Position numbers and translations under genes: made by a program
NCBI GenBank assembly: GCA_949825065.1
Contig: OX463848.1
Span: 28,711,549-28,775,548, forward strand
Direction: 5' to 3'
From: Odontocerum albicorne
Taxonomy: Eukaryota; Arthropoda; Insecta; Trichoptera; Odontoceridae
Length of the DNA stretch: 64,000 nucleotides
In this document: in pieces, positions 10,519 to 22,079 of the stretch
Layout: every line of letters starts with the position of its first letter
How positions within the stretch are numbered: the stretch's first letter is position 1
The notes under the pieces: generated by a model
Told to the model about the DNA's origin: nothing
The model's input: only the letters and a program-made list of their open reading frames with translations
Database searches by the model: none

Positions 10519-13500
10519 AATTTTCCTCATCATCATTATAACCATCATCATCTGGCCATATGCGAATTGGAGTAGGTGGAGAGAATATATATCCACTTCA
10601 TCTTGACACACATTTTCCTCATCATCATTATAACCATCATCATCTGGCCATATGCGAATTGGAGTAGGTGGAGAGAATATATATCCACTTCATCTTGACA
10701 CACATTTTCCTCATCATCATTATAACCATCATCATCTGGCCATATGCGAATTGGAGTAGGTGGAGAGAATATATATCCACTTCATCTTGACACACATTTT
10801 CCTCATCATCATTATAACCATCATCATCTGGCCATATGCGAATTGGAGTAGGTGGAGAGAATATATATCCACTTCATCTTGACACACATTTTCCTCATCA
10901 TCATTATAACCATCATCATCTGGCCATATGCGAACTGGAGTAGGTGGAGAGAATATATATCCACTTCATCTTGACACACATTTTCCTCATCATCATTATA
11001 ACCATCATCATCTGGCCATATGCGAACTGGAGTAGGTGGAGAGAATATATATCCACTTCATCTTGACACACATTTTCCTCATCATCATTATAACCATCAT
11101 CATCTGGCCATATGCGAACTGGAGTAGGTGGAGAGAATATATATCCACTTCATCTTGACACACATTTTCCTCATCATCATTATAACCATCATCATCTGGC
11201 CATATGCGAACTGGAGTAGGTGGAGAGAATATATATCCACTTCATCTTGACACACATTTTCCTCATCATCATTATAACCATCATCATCTGGCCATATGCG
11301 AACTGGAGTAGGTGGAGAGAATATATATCCACTTCATCTTGACACACATTTTCCTCATCATCATTATAACCATCATCATCTGGCCATATGCGAACTGGAG
11401 TAGGTGGAGAGAATATATATCCACTTCATCTTGACACACATTTTCCTCATCATCATTATAACCATCATCATCTGGCCATATGCGAACTGGAGTAGGTGGA
11501 GAGAATATATATCCACTTCATCTTGACACACATTTTCCTCATCATCATTATAACCATCATCATCTGGCCATATGCGAACTGGAGTAGGTGGAGAGAATAT
11601 ATATCCACTTCATCTTGACACACATTTTCCTCATCATCATTATAACCATCATCATCTGGCCATATGCGAACTGGAGTAGGTGGAGAGAATATATATCCAC
11701 TTCATCTTGACACACATTTTCCTCATCATCATTATAACCATCATCATCTGGCCATATGCGAACTGGAGTAGGTGGAGAGAATATATATCCACTTCATCTT
11801 GACACACATTTTCCTCATCATCATTATAACCATCATCATCTGGCCATATGCGAACTGGAGTAGGTGGAGAGAATATATATCCACTTCATCTTGACACACA
11901 TTTTCCTCATCATCATTATAACCATCATCATCTGGCCATATGCGAACTGGAGTAGGTGGAGAGAATATATATCCACTTCATCTTGACACACATTTTCCTC
12001 ATCATCATTATAACCATCATCATTTGGCCATATGCGAACTGGAGTAGGTGGAGAGAATATATATCCACTTCATCTTGACACACATCATCTGGCCATATGC
12101 GAATTGGAGTAGGTGGAGAGAATATATATCCACTTCATCTTGACACACATCATCTGGCCATATGCGAACTGGAGTAGGTGGAGAGAATATATATCCACTT
12201 CATCTTGACACACATTTTCCTCATCATCATTATAACCATCATCATCTGGCCATATGCGAACTGGAGTAGGTGGAGAGAATATATATCCACTTCATCTTGA
12301 CACACATCATCTGGCCATATGCGAACTGGAGTAGGTGGAGAGAATATATATCCACTTCATCTTGACACACATCATCTGGCCATATGCGAACTGGAGTAGG
12401 TGGAGAGAATATATATCCACTTCATCTTGACACACATCATCTGGCCATATGCGAACTGGAGTAGGTGGAGAGAATATATATCCACTTCATCTTGACACAC
12501 ATTTTCCTCATCATCATTATAACCATCATCATCTGGCCATATGCGAACTGGAGTAGGTGGAGAGAATATATATCCACTTCATCTTGACACACATTTTCCT
12601 CATCATCATTATAACCATCATCATCTGGCCATATGCGAACTGGAGTAGGTGGAGAGAATATATATCCACTTCATCTTGACACACATCATCTGGCCATATG
12701 CGAACTGGAGTAGGTGGAGAGAATATATATCCACTTCATCTTGACACACATCATCTGGCCATATGCGAACTGGAGTAGGTGGAGAGAATATATATCCACT
12801 TCATCTTGACACACATTTTCCTCATCATCATTATAACCATCATCATCTGGCCATATGCGAACTGGAGTAGGTGGAGAGAATATATATCCACTTCATCTTG
12901 ACACACATCATCTGGCCATATGCGAATTGGAGTAGGTGGAGAGAATATATATCCACTTCATCTTGACACACATTTTCCTCATCATCATTATAACCATCAT
13001 CATCTGGCCATATGCGAACTGGAGTAGGTGGAGAGAATATATATCCACTTCATCTTGACACACATTTTCCTCATCATCATTATAACCATCATCATCTGGC
13101 CATATGCGAACTGGAGTAGGTGGAGAGAATATATATCCACTTCATCTTGACACACATCATCTGGCCATATGCGAATTGGAGTAGGTGGAGAGAATATATA
13201 TCCACTTCATCTTGACACACATTTTCCTCATCATCATTATAACCATCATCATCTGGCCATATGCGAACTGGAGTAGGTGGAGAGAATATATATCCACTTC
13301 ATCTTGACACACATTTTCCTCATCATCATTATAACCATCATCATCTGGCCATATAAGAACTGGAGTAGGTGGAGAGAATATATATCCACTTCATCTTGAC
13401 ACACATTTTCCTCATCATCATTATAACCATCATCATCTGGCCATATGCGAACTGGAGTAGGTGGAGAGAATATATATCCACTTCATCTTGACACACATTT

Positions 13501-16500
13501 TCCTCATCATCATTATAACCATCATCATCTGGCCATATGCGAACTGGAGTAGGTGGAGAGAATATATATCCACTTCATCTTGACACACATTTTCCTCATC
13601 ATCATTATAACCATCATCATCTGGCCATATGCGAACTGGAGTAGGTGGAGAGAATATATATCCACTTCATCTTGACACACATCATCTGGCCATATGCGAA
13701 TTGGAGTAGGTGGAGAGAATATATATCCACTTCATCTTGACACACATTTTCCTCATCATCATTATAACCATCATCATCTGGCCATATGCGAACTGGAGTA
13801 GGTGGAGAGAATATATATCCACTTCATCTTGACACACATCATCTGGCCATATGCGAATTGGAGTAGGTGGAGAGAATATATATCCACTTCATCTTGACAC
13901 ACATCATCTGGCCATATGCGAATTGGAGTAGGTGGAGAGAATATATATCCACTTCATCTTGACACACATCATCTGGCCATATGCGAATTGGAGTAGGTGG
14001 AGAGAATATATATCCACTTCATCTTGACACACATCATCTGGCCATATGCGAATTGGAGTAGGTGGAGAGAATATATATCCACTTCATCTTGACACACATC
14101 ATCTGGCCATATGCGAATTGGAGTAGGTGGAGAGAATATATATCCACTTCATCTTGACACACATCATCTGGCCATATGCGAATTGGAGTAGGTGGAGAGA
14201 ATATATATCCACTTCATCTTGACACACATCATCTGGCCATATGCGAATTGGAGTAGGTGGAGAGAATATATATCCACTTCATCTTGACACACATCATCTG
14301 GCCATATGCGAATTGGAGTAGGTGGAGAGAATATATATCCACTTCATCTTGACACACATCATCTGGCCATATGCGAATTGGAGTAGGTGGAGAGAATATA
14401 TATCCACTTCATCTTGACACACATCATCTGGCCATATGCGAATTGGAGTAGGTGGAGAGAATATATATCCACTTCATCTTGACACACATCATCTGGCCAT
14501 ATGCGAATTGGAGTAGATGGAGAGAATATATATCCACTTCATCTTGACACACATTTTCCTCATCATCATTATAACCATCATCATCTGGCCATATGCGAAC
14601 TGGAGTAGGTGGAGAGAATATATATCCACTTCATCTTGACACACATTTTCCTCATCATCATTATAACCATCATCATCTGGCCATATGCGAACTGGAGTAG
14701 GTGGAGAGAATATATATCCACTTCATCTTGACACACATCATCTGGCCATATGCGAATTGGAGTAGGTGGAGAGAATATATATCCACTTCATCTTGACACA
14801 CATTTTCCTCATCATCATTATAACCATCATCATCTGGCCATATGCGAACTGGAGTAGGTGGAGAGAATATATATCCACTTCATCTTGACACACATCATCT
14901 GGCCATATGCGAATTGGAGTAGGTGGAGAGAATATATATCCACTTCATCTTGACACACATCATCTGGCCATATGCGAATTGGAGTAGGTGGAGATAATAT
15001 ATATCCACTTCATCTTGACACACATCATCTGGCCATATGCGAATTGGAGTAGGTGGAGAGAATATATATCCACTTTATCTTGACACACATCATCTGGCCA
15101 TATGCGAATTGGAGTAGGTGGAGAGAATATATATCCACTTCATCTTGACACACATCATCTGGCCATATGCGAATTGGAGTAGGTGGAGAGAATATATATC
15201 CACTTCATCTTGACACACATCATCTGGCCATATGCGAATTGGAGTAGGTGGAGAGAATATATATCCACTTCATCTTGACACACATCATCTGGCCATATGC
15301 GAATTGGAGTAGGTGGAGAGAATATATATCCACTTCATCTTGACACACATCATCTGGCCATATGCGAATTGGAGTAGGTGGAGAGAATATATATCCACTT
15401 CATCTTGACACACATCATCTGGCTATATGCGAATTGGAGTAGGTGGAGAGAATATATATCCACTTCATCTTGACACACATCATCTGGCCATATGCGAATT
15501 GGAGTAGGTGGAGAGAATATATATCCACTTCATCTTGACACACATCATCTGGCCATATGCGAATTGGAGTAGGTGGAGAGAATATATATCCACTTCATCT
15601 TGACACACATCATCTGGCCATATGCGAATTGGAGTAGGTGGAGAGAATATATATCCACTTCATCTTGACACACATCATCTGGCCATATGCGAATTGGAGT
15701 AGGTGGAGAGAATATATATCCACTTCATCTTGACACACATCATCTGGCCATATGCGAATTGGAGTAGATGGAGAGAATATATATCCACTTCATCTTGACA
15801 CACATTTTCCTCATCATCATTATAACCATCATCATCTGGCCATATGCGAACTGGAGTAGGTGGAGAGAATATATATCCACTTCATCTTGACACACATTTT
15901 CCTCATCATCATTATAACCATCATCATCTGGCCATATGCGAACTGGAGTAGGTGGAGAGAATATATATCCACTTCATCTTGACACACATCATCTGGCCAT
16001 ATGCGAATTGGAGTAGGTGGAGAGAATATATATCCACTTCATCTTGACACACATTTTCCTCATCATCATTATAACCATCATCATCTGGCCATATGCGAAC
16101 TGGAGTAGGTGGAGAGAATATATATCCACTTCATCTTGACACACATCATCTGGCCATATGCGAATTGGAGTAGGTGGAGAGAATATATATCCACTTCATC
16201 TTGACACACATCATCTGGCCATATGCGAATTGGAGTAGGTGGAGATAATATATATCCACTTCATCTTGACACACATCATCTGGCCATATGCGAATTGGAG
16301 TAGGTGGAGAGAATATATATCCACTTCATCTTGACACACATCATCTGGCCATATGCGAATTGGAGTAGGTGGAGAGAATATATATCCACTTCATCTTGAC
16401 ACACATCATCTGGCCATATGCGAATTGGAGTAGGTGGAGAGAATATATATCCACTTCATCTTGACACACATCATCTGGCCATATGCGAATTGGAGTAGGT

Positions 16501-16797
16501 GGAGAGAATATATATCCACTTCATCTTGACACACATCATCTGGCCATATGCGAATTGGAGTAGGTGGAGAGAATATATATCCACTTCATCTTGACACACA
16601 TCATCTGGCCATATGCGAATTGGAGTAGGTGGAGAGAATATATATCCACTTCATCTTGACACACATCATCTGGCCATATGCGAATTGGAGTAGGTGGAGA
16701 GAATATATATCCACTTCATCTTGACACACATCATCTGGCCATATGCGAATTGGAGTAGGTGGAGAGAATATATATCCACTTCATCTTGACACACATT
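10519..16797. repeat. 6.3-kb satellite array of 92-bp and 65-bp monomers
   Basis: Two monomer lengths share a core CTGGCCATATGCGAA(T/C)TGG, AGTAGGTGGAGAGAATATAT and CCACTTCATCTTGACACACA. The long form has an extra 27 bp rich in TCATCATCATTATAACC. By my count about 35 long and 47 short monomers fill the array. The first 17 are all long (10521 to ~12083, constant 92-bp spacing), then long and short alternate in blocks. The first four long copies carry GAATTGG, later long ones mostly GAACTGG, and short ones mostly GAATTGG. Rare variants (GTAGATGG, GGAGATAAT) recur 1,251 bp apart, revealing a higher-order duplication. The plus-strand right edge continues into a minus-strand LINE fragment, whose C-terminal end appears to be the source of the monomer. 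Confidence 0.97.
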
Positions 16798-17060
16798 TTT
16801 CGCTTCTGCTACGTCTATACGCCTCGTCATTCGTAATCAACTAAAATTATTAATTTTCACTTTAGCTTCTTTCAAAATTTGATCAATTCAGTCATGTCAA
16901 ATTTTGCTAGATCTTTCCGTCTCGTAACTTTTATACTGCTTGTATTGATATATTATAAAACTCTTACCATTTATTCTTTCTAAATGGTCGAATCATCTCA
17001 AGGCTCCTATTCCTAATGTCCTTAGTCGTAATTCTGCAATAAATTGTTTTTTTGCATCTA
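16798..17060 (-). pseudogene. RTE-like LINE C-terminal fragment abutting the satellite
   Basis: Read on the minus strand: a decayed LRxFDHLERING segment, then a region corresponding to DQI-x-KEAK, then RRIDVAEAKNVCQDE. The last motif continues straight into the satellite monomer (CVKMKWIYILSTYSNS in one frame). The same series appears at 54370-54800. Frameshifts and stops are present. It is the upstream part of the LINE whose 3' end seems to have been amplified into the array. Confidence 0.65.
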
Positions 17061-17699
17061 ATTTTGACCGCATTTGTCTTGTTTCATTTTTTTACCTTAT
17101 CCAAGTTTTGCTTGCATATCCAGATGCTGGGGAGGGGGCACTTTACTATGAGCAGGGAGCACTTTATTAGGGGCACTTTACTATGACTTTGCTTTTCTGG
17201 AAATTATCCGGCCCATTTACATATTCTACAACCCACCGTTCACTCTATTACATGTTGCTTATTACACTTCTTCCAATATCGCACTATGCGCAACCCGAAG
17301 TGAACAAACTTCCAAAAACCAAAAGTTCTTAATTTACTTTAATTCATTAATTTGAAAACACATATGTTAGTTATTCATTAGAAATATATAAAACAAAAAA
17401 GTGAATGTTCATTAAAAAAATTCTAAAAAGGACAGATCGGGTTATTTTTTTGCCTCGTTTAGGAATGGAACTCTAAATGTTCGGTGGAAGACAAGTGTTC
17501 TACAGCCATGTGACGAAAACCACGGAAATCCAAAGTGGCGTATTAGAAATATAAATACACACAAGTGTATTAAAATCTCAAAGATTGTTTTAAAATCAAA
17601 ATGAAGTATTACATTTTTTTTATCTACGGTGTAACCTAACATGTTAATTGTCAAGTGCAATATTTTTCAAGAAACCAGTAAAATGTTTTAAAAACCCAG
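17061..17699. other. Unassigned
   Basis: GGGCACTTTACTATGA occurs twice near 17135-17190, a small local duplication. No gene recognised; the minus-strand 72-codon frame at 17442-17660 has no recognisable motif. Confidence 0.45.
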
Positions 17700-17795
17700 T
17701 GAGAAACACACCCTTTTTAAAAACATAGTCCCAGCGGCCATTGAGCTCGCAATCCCCGGATTCGAAGACAAACGTCTTGCCAAATAAACCAGGGA
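17700..17795 (-). mobile_element. SINE head fragment (tRNA-like)
   Basis: The minus strand carries a tRNA-like head: a degraded A box near TTTGGCAAGACG, then a region corresponding to GATTGCGAGCTC. It resembles the 5' part of the SINEs at 24-25 kb, without the tail. Confidence 0.6.
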
Positions 17796-18774
17796 AATTT
17801 ACTTGTGAATAAAAGTTAACAGATAAATTATAATTTATAAAATAGTAAAATAATTATAACTAAATAATTTTTATCAAAAATGGAGAAATTTAGAAAAAAA
17901 TACTCGAATAAGATATACTCAACGCTTTTATTTGGTAACGAATGAAAAACAAAACATTTTTTTAAATACTAAAATTGAATATTCCAACTCCATATATATA
18001 AATTTGTTTTTCAAATTATTTTTTCCTTTTTTAAATGACCAAATAAAATGATTGAAATCTGCATTTTAAACGTTGAAATTGCAGACAAAGAAAGGGGAAT
18101 TGCAAAAAATTTCCAACAATTATATTTTATTACATTTATCAGTTGACATGGGGATTAAGGGGGCGCTGTAGCATTTGCTCTTCCCTTTATGAAATCTTCT
18201 TTTATTCAGATTTGGCTAGAGAACAATTACGAATGCTGCTAATTGGACTTTTGCAAAGCTACTTTGCATTTTATTTTTTATCCTCTTTTTAAAAGTTTCC
18301 GTCGTGAATTTTACTTCATGTTTTCCTTATTGTAATATTTATTAAAAAATCTTGTTTTTTCTTTGAAAAAGGAACTTGGACTTGAGGAAAACTAATAATA
18401 ACTCATTATTTTTTTTTATTTCTGGTTTATTTCGAATGATAATATTTTTAACAAAATATAATTCAAATACCGAATGCGAGTGAAAGATGTTCCAATAAAA
18501 TACGACTATATAAGAATCAAAACACTAACATGATTCATGCATTTTTTAGAAAATAAAAAGTACAAACGTATTACTGCACACAGAATGCCAGAGTTCAGAT
18601 GGTCCATGGCCATGCCGTGCAAGAAAAAAGAAACAATATAATTTACACTTCATTAACTCATTTCAATGGCGACACTTATATATGTTTACGTCAACATATG
18701 CTACTTCAATTCAATTTATAGGGGTGTTGCATTGTATAAAGTAATTGATTTTTTCATTTAGGTTATTCATATTT
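17796..18774. other. AT-rich sequence, nothing recognised
   Basis: No coding or RNA signal identified. Confidence 0.5.
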
Positions 18775-19520
18775 CATTTCTTATGCGTCTATGTTCATAA
18801 ATTTCATCCATCATATCATGCTGTTCATGACTGAACATTGTGACTCCCATGATTGTTCCGGACGGCTCCTTTCCATCCATCTCTGCACTCTACGGTTCGA
18901 AGGGCAGTTGATAAAGGTAGTCCTATTGCATTTATCACTTGGTCAGTCTAACGCTTGCGACTCTACCTATTGTGCGTCGTCCTTACAAGCCTCTCCAAAC
19001 TGTCTCCATAGCAACGAACAATATGACAAAAAAATAGGACGCGTCGAAGGCATATTGTCGACCATCTGTCGGTGATTCTCAGTTCTTCGAGAATAGAGGC
19101 ATTAGTTTGCGTTGCTGTCCATGGGATTCGTAACATCTTTTTTCCAGCACCACACTTCTAATGCATCTATTCTACGTATCTCGCTTACTCTCAGAGTCCA
19201 AGTCTCCGCGTCATAGATAAATATTGTGAAAACGAGAGACTTAACTAATCACATATTTGTCATGAGGGTGATTGTTCTACTCTTCCATATCTTTTCTAGC
19301 ATTGACATCACATTTTTGCCATTCCAGTACTTATTTTCACCTCAGCCTCATATCCTCCATTGCTGGTAATATGAGCCTACGTACACAAAGTCAAAAATCA
19401 TTACTAGACCATGATTCACATTATTTGGTGGCAATTTGTAACTGCAGTCTATTGTCATTAACTTAGTTTTTGGTCTATTGATTTCTTGACCCAAGAGCTT
19501 GCTCTCGTGTGTGAACTTTT
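18775..19520 (-). pseudogene. LINE RT fragment, RTE-like family (copy 1)
   Basis: The minus strand encodes in order: ESKLLGQEINRPKTKLMTI (post-palm segment), WNGKN, DAETWTLRVSEIRRIDALEV then WCWKK, ENHRQ, and a C-terminal SVMNSMI, followed by a GATGGATGAAAT-type simple tail at 18791-18812. Several frames are needed, so it is dead. The same family, extending further 5' through the catalytic aspartates, lies at 28720-29545. Confidence 0.8.
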
Positions 19521-20045
19521 TTTAAAAGCGTCCATAAATAAATGATAAAGATTTTAGAACATTGATATTATTACGTCAAGGATTTTGGTCAGTAAAAAAG
19601 CTCCATACGTTTAATGATGGGCTGTAAACTCACTCCGGAGATGGTTTTGGATAAAACACGATGGAGAGAGGCGACTCGTCACACAAACCTCAAATAAATG
19701 GGAAATGCGAATATGATGATTTAACGATGAATAGGGCCCTCCAAACAATATACGAGTATTTTCCTGATATTCTGTTCCGTTTCTACTCAAGGGTTTTATA
19801 TTCAATTCCCAATGGTATCTAAAAAATGTCCCAGTCTTGTAAAAGAGTTTGGTAACAATATTCGCACGCACTAGACGTGTGCGACGGTGCCTTTTTATGT
19901 GCGGAGTAGTATTGCAAACAACACGTGCGATGATCAGCCACGATATCTAAGCATGAAGCCTCGATAAATGCGAATAAAAATAACGTTGTCTTCCAGCTAT
20001 GCTCTGCAATACGTCTTGGTCACCTACGCTCTTCAATACGTCTTT
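19521..20045. other. Unassigned; contains CAATACGTCTT duplications
   Basis: Two copies of CAATACGTCTT lie close together at about 20008-20045, immediately before the palindrome. No gene recognised. Confidence 0.4.
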
Positions 20046-20117
20046 TGGTACATTCCAAATGTGTTTTTAAATTCATTCGAATTCGAATGAATTTAAAAAC
20101 ATATTTGTAGTGTACCA
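20046..20117. repeat. Inverted repeat with a 36-bp perfect palindromic core
   Basis: The core at 20064-20099 is its own exact reverse complement, centred on an EcoRI-like GAATTC (half-site TTTTTAAATTCATTCGAA). The flanks TGGTACATTCCAAATGTG and CATATTTGTAGTGTACCA extend the symmetry to about 72 bp with few mismatches. It may be a small palindromic MITE or a fold-back repair product. Confidence 0.92.
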
Positions 20118-20854
20118 AAAATTGGGCTTTTTTTCTATTTAAAAATTAACCAATAAAATTTATAAATTTATATGTTTGATTAATTCTCCTTTTCAATATA
20201 TTTTCATTAAAACGTTGTGACTAATTCATAAAGAAGTAGAGTTCTGCTTTTGGAAATTCAAATGAAATATGAAGCTAAGAATCCTTAAGAATCTAAATAA
20301 AGCAAAATCATACTTTAGTTTCGTTGAATTTGATATTCTACGTTCAATAAAATTGTCGTTTGAATAGGTCGAGTTCAGAATTTTGATTCGATTGGAAATG
20401 TGGTCTGCATTAAATACGGGTTTATAGAAATTTTTTAGATGAAACATTTACAATGGGAAATTATTTGCTGTAACGAAATCAAAGTTTATAAATTGTATTT
20501 TTTAAATAAATGTACAAATTTTATTTGATCATAAAAATCTGTTTTGTATAAATATTTATTAGTTGGAATTAAAAAATTTCAAAAGTTTTTGGTATTCAAT
20601 TTATGATAAATTGCCTTCTGTGGTAAAATAACGTTGGGGATTCATATCAATCACACCTCCACAAATTTTAATTGTGTGGTCTTTTCAAACCGAAGTATTT
20701 CTTACGCTTTTATTCATCCACACATATATTATTGTATTGAAATTCAATTAATTTCAAAGGACAAATTTAAACATCGCCGTTTAGAGAGCAAACTCTCCTC
20801 AAGTGCGCTCTAACTTGGCACTCGAACCCACTAATACGAGTATTAATTAAATCA
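20118..20854. other. Unassigned; contains a dispersed CTCTAAACGGCG motif
   Basis: GCCGTTTAGAGAGCAAA at about 20776 is the reverse complement of a sequence near 30600-30620, and a related form occurs near 60150, hinting at an old dispersed repeat. No coding signal. Confidence 0.4.
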
Positions 20855-21062
20855 CTTTATTTGCATAAAGCATATACTAGTGAGACTACTGACATGCGGC
20901 AATCTCCACCAATCAACCAGAAATATGTTAATGAGGTCTTAAGCGAAAACCAGACTGAAATTTTTTTTGTGTGTCGTGTTTTACGTACTAACAACTCAAT
21001 GGGAATCATCCCGGGCCGGAAGAGGAGTCAAGTGTTTTTAGCAACTAGGCCTCATCGGTCGT
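20855..21062 (-). mobile_element. SINE, decayed
   Basis: The plus strand reads the complement of the SINE tail (ACTAGTGAGACTACTGACAT), the middle (CACCAATCAACCAGAAATAT), CTTAAGCGAAAACCAGACTG and the tRNA-like head (GGGAATCATCCCGGGCC... CAACTAGGCC). Head and tail are both present. Confidence 0.7.
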
Positions 21063-22079
21063 TTTTGACATTCAAATTGAAATAATTATCTGTTGTGGCG
21101 TACACTCTTTTATTATTATTTTTACACGCCCACGTTTCACTCCCATGCATCATTATTGGCATTTAATATCAAACATCGCACGCGTTTTTATCATTTGAAG
21201 TTTTCTTATATTCCCAGTATTGGTAAATTTGAGATTAAAATTTAAAGATTACTGCATCTTATTTATTTAACATGTGTGAAGAACAGTTCTTGTGTGAATT
21301 GTAGTGTTGCGTGTTTTATGTGTCAAAATTTTGAGGTTAGGTTAATGACCTACCAGACCATGGGAGGATCATTTTTGTTTGTTTAAGGAACTAGAAAACT
21401 AGTTTATGTCATTGTCTCGAATTTTTTTTTTATTTCCACGTTCAGTTTTTGCACGAAATGCCAGAAACCGTAAATTCAGTTTCGTGCTGTCAGGATTCTC
21501 TGGAGATTATGCTGGGTGAGCTGCTCTGTAGAGGGAGAAGCCTTGGATTGTCGTCACCTGTGCCATCGACGGTTGTCGGATTTGGAATCAGTGACAACCG
21601 TCGATGGCACAGGTGACGACAATATTGTGTTAGATAATTTATCTGTGAAGTTAATCAGATTGCGGGAACCCACACTTAAACCTGATTCCACCGTTGCCGT
21701 GAACGCCTCACTACTGGTGCCTGGTCCTACTTCCGCCGCTGGGTATATGGACTAGGACGAGCCTCAGAGCGCTGTCACACAACACAGTGTCCACACGCCC
21801 GCAGATCCGTTTACCCTGCCTCCTCCCGCCCGGATCCCTACATCAACTATCGCTGTCCAGATACATGTTTCCGATTTGTATAATGCCAATGCGAAGTGTA
21901 AATCTAATACTTAATATTTGCAGATGCAAGTGTCTGCGCCAGTACCCGCGCTAGTACCCGCGCATAGGATTACTAAACAAGCAGCTCAGAGTGGAAAATG
22001 TATTCTACCTTCAACCACTTTGCCACTAACCATTGCTGCTGAGATCACTGCTTCTGTTCAAATTGGACATGTTTATTTC
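21063..22079 (+). other. Possible 5' part of the downstream LINE
   Basis: Less AT-rich than the surroundings from about 21480. A 79-codon plus-strand frame at 21516-21755 starts within 32 bases of the perfect hairpin at 21548-21622 and reads through both of its arms, so its beginning is suspect. It may be a remnant of LINE ORF1 or 5' sequence, because reverse-transcriptase similarity begins immediately after; I cannot show this. Confidence 0.3.
21548..21622. repeat. Perfect 30-bp inverted repeat, 15-base loop
   Basis: The left arm at 21548-21577 (beginning TTGTCGTCACCTGTGCCATC) is the exact reverse complement of 21593-21622. Absence of any mismatch in otherwise decayed sequence implies recent formation or gene conversion. 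Confidence 0.93.

Noticed and set aside
10519..16797. CRISPR-like array
   Set aside because: Monomers repeat end to end without unique spacers, and the host is clearly eukaryotic; this is satellite DNA.
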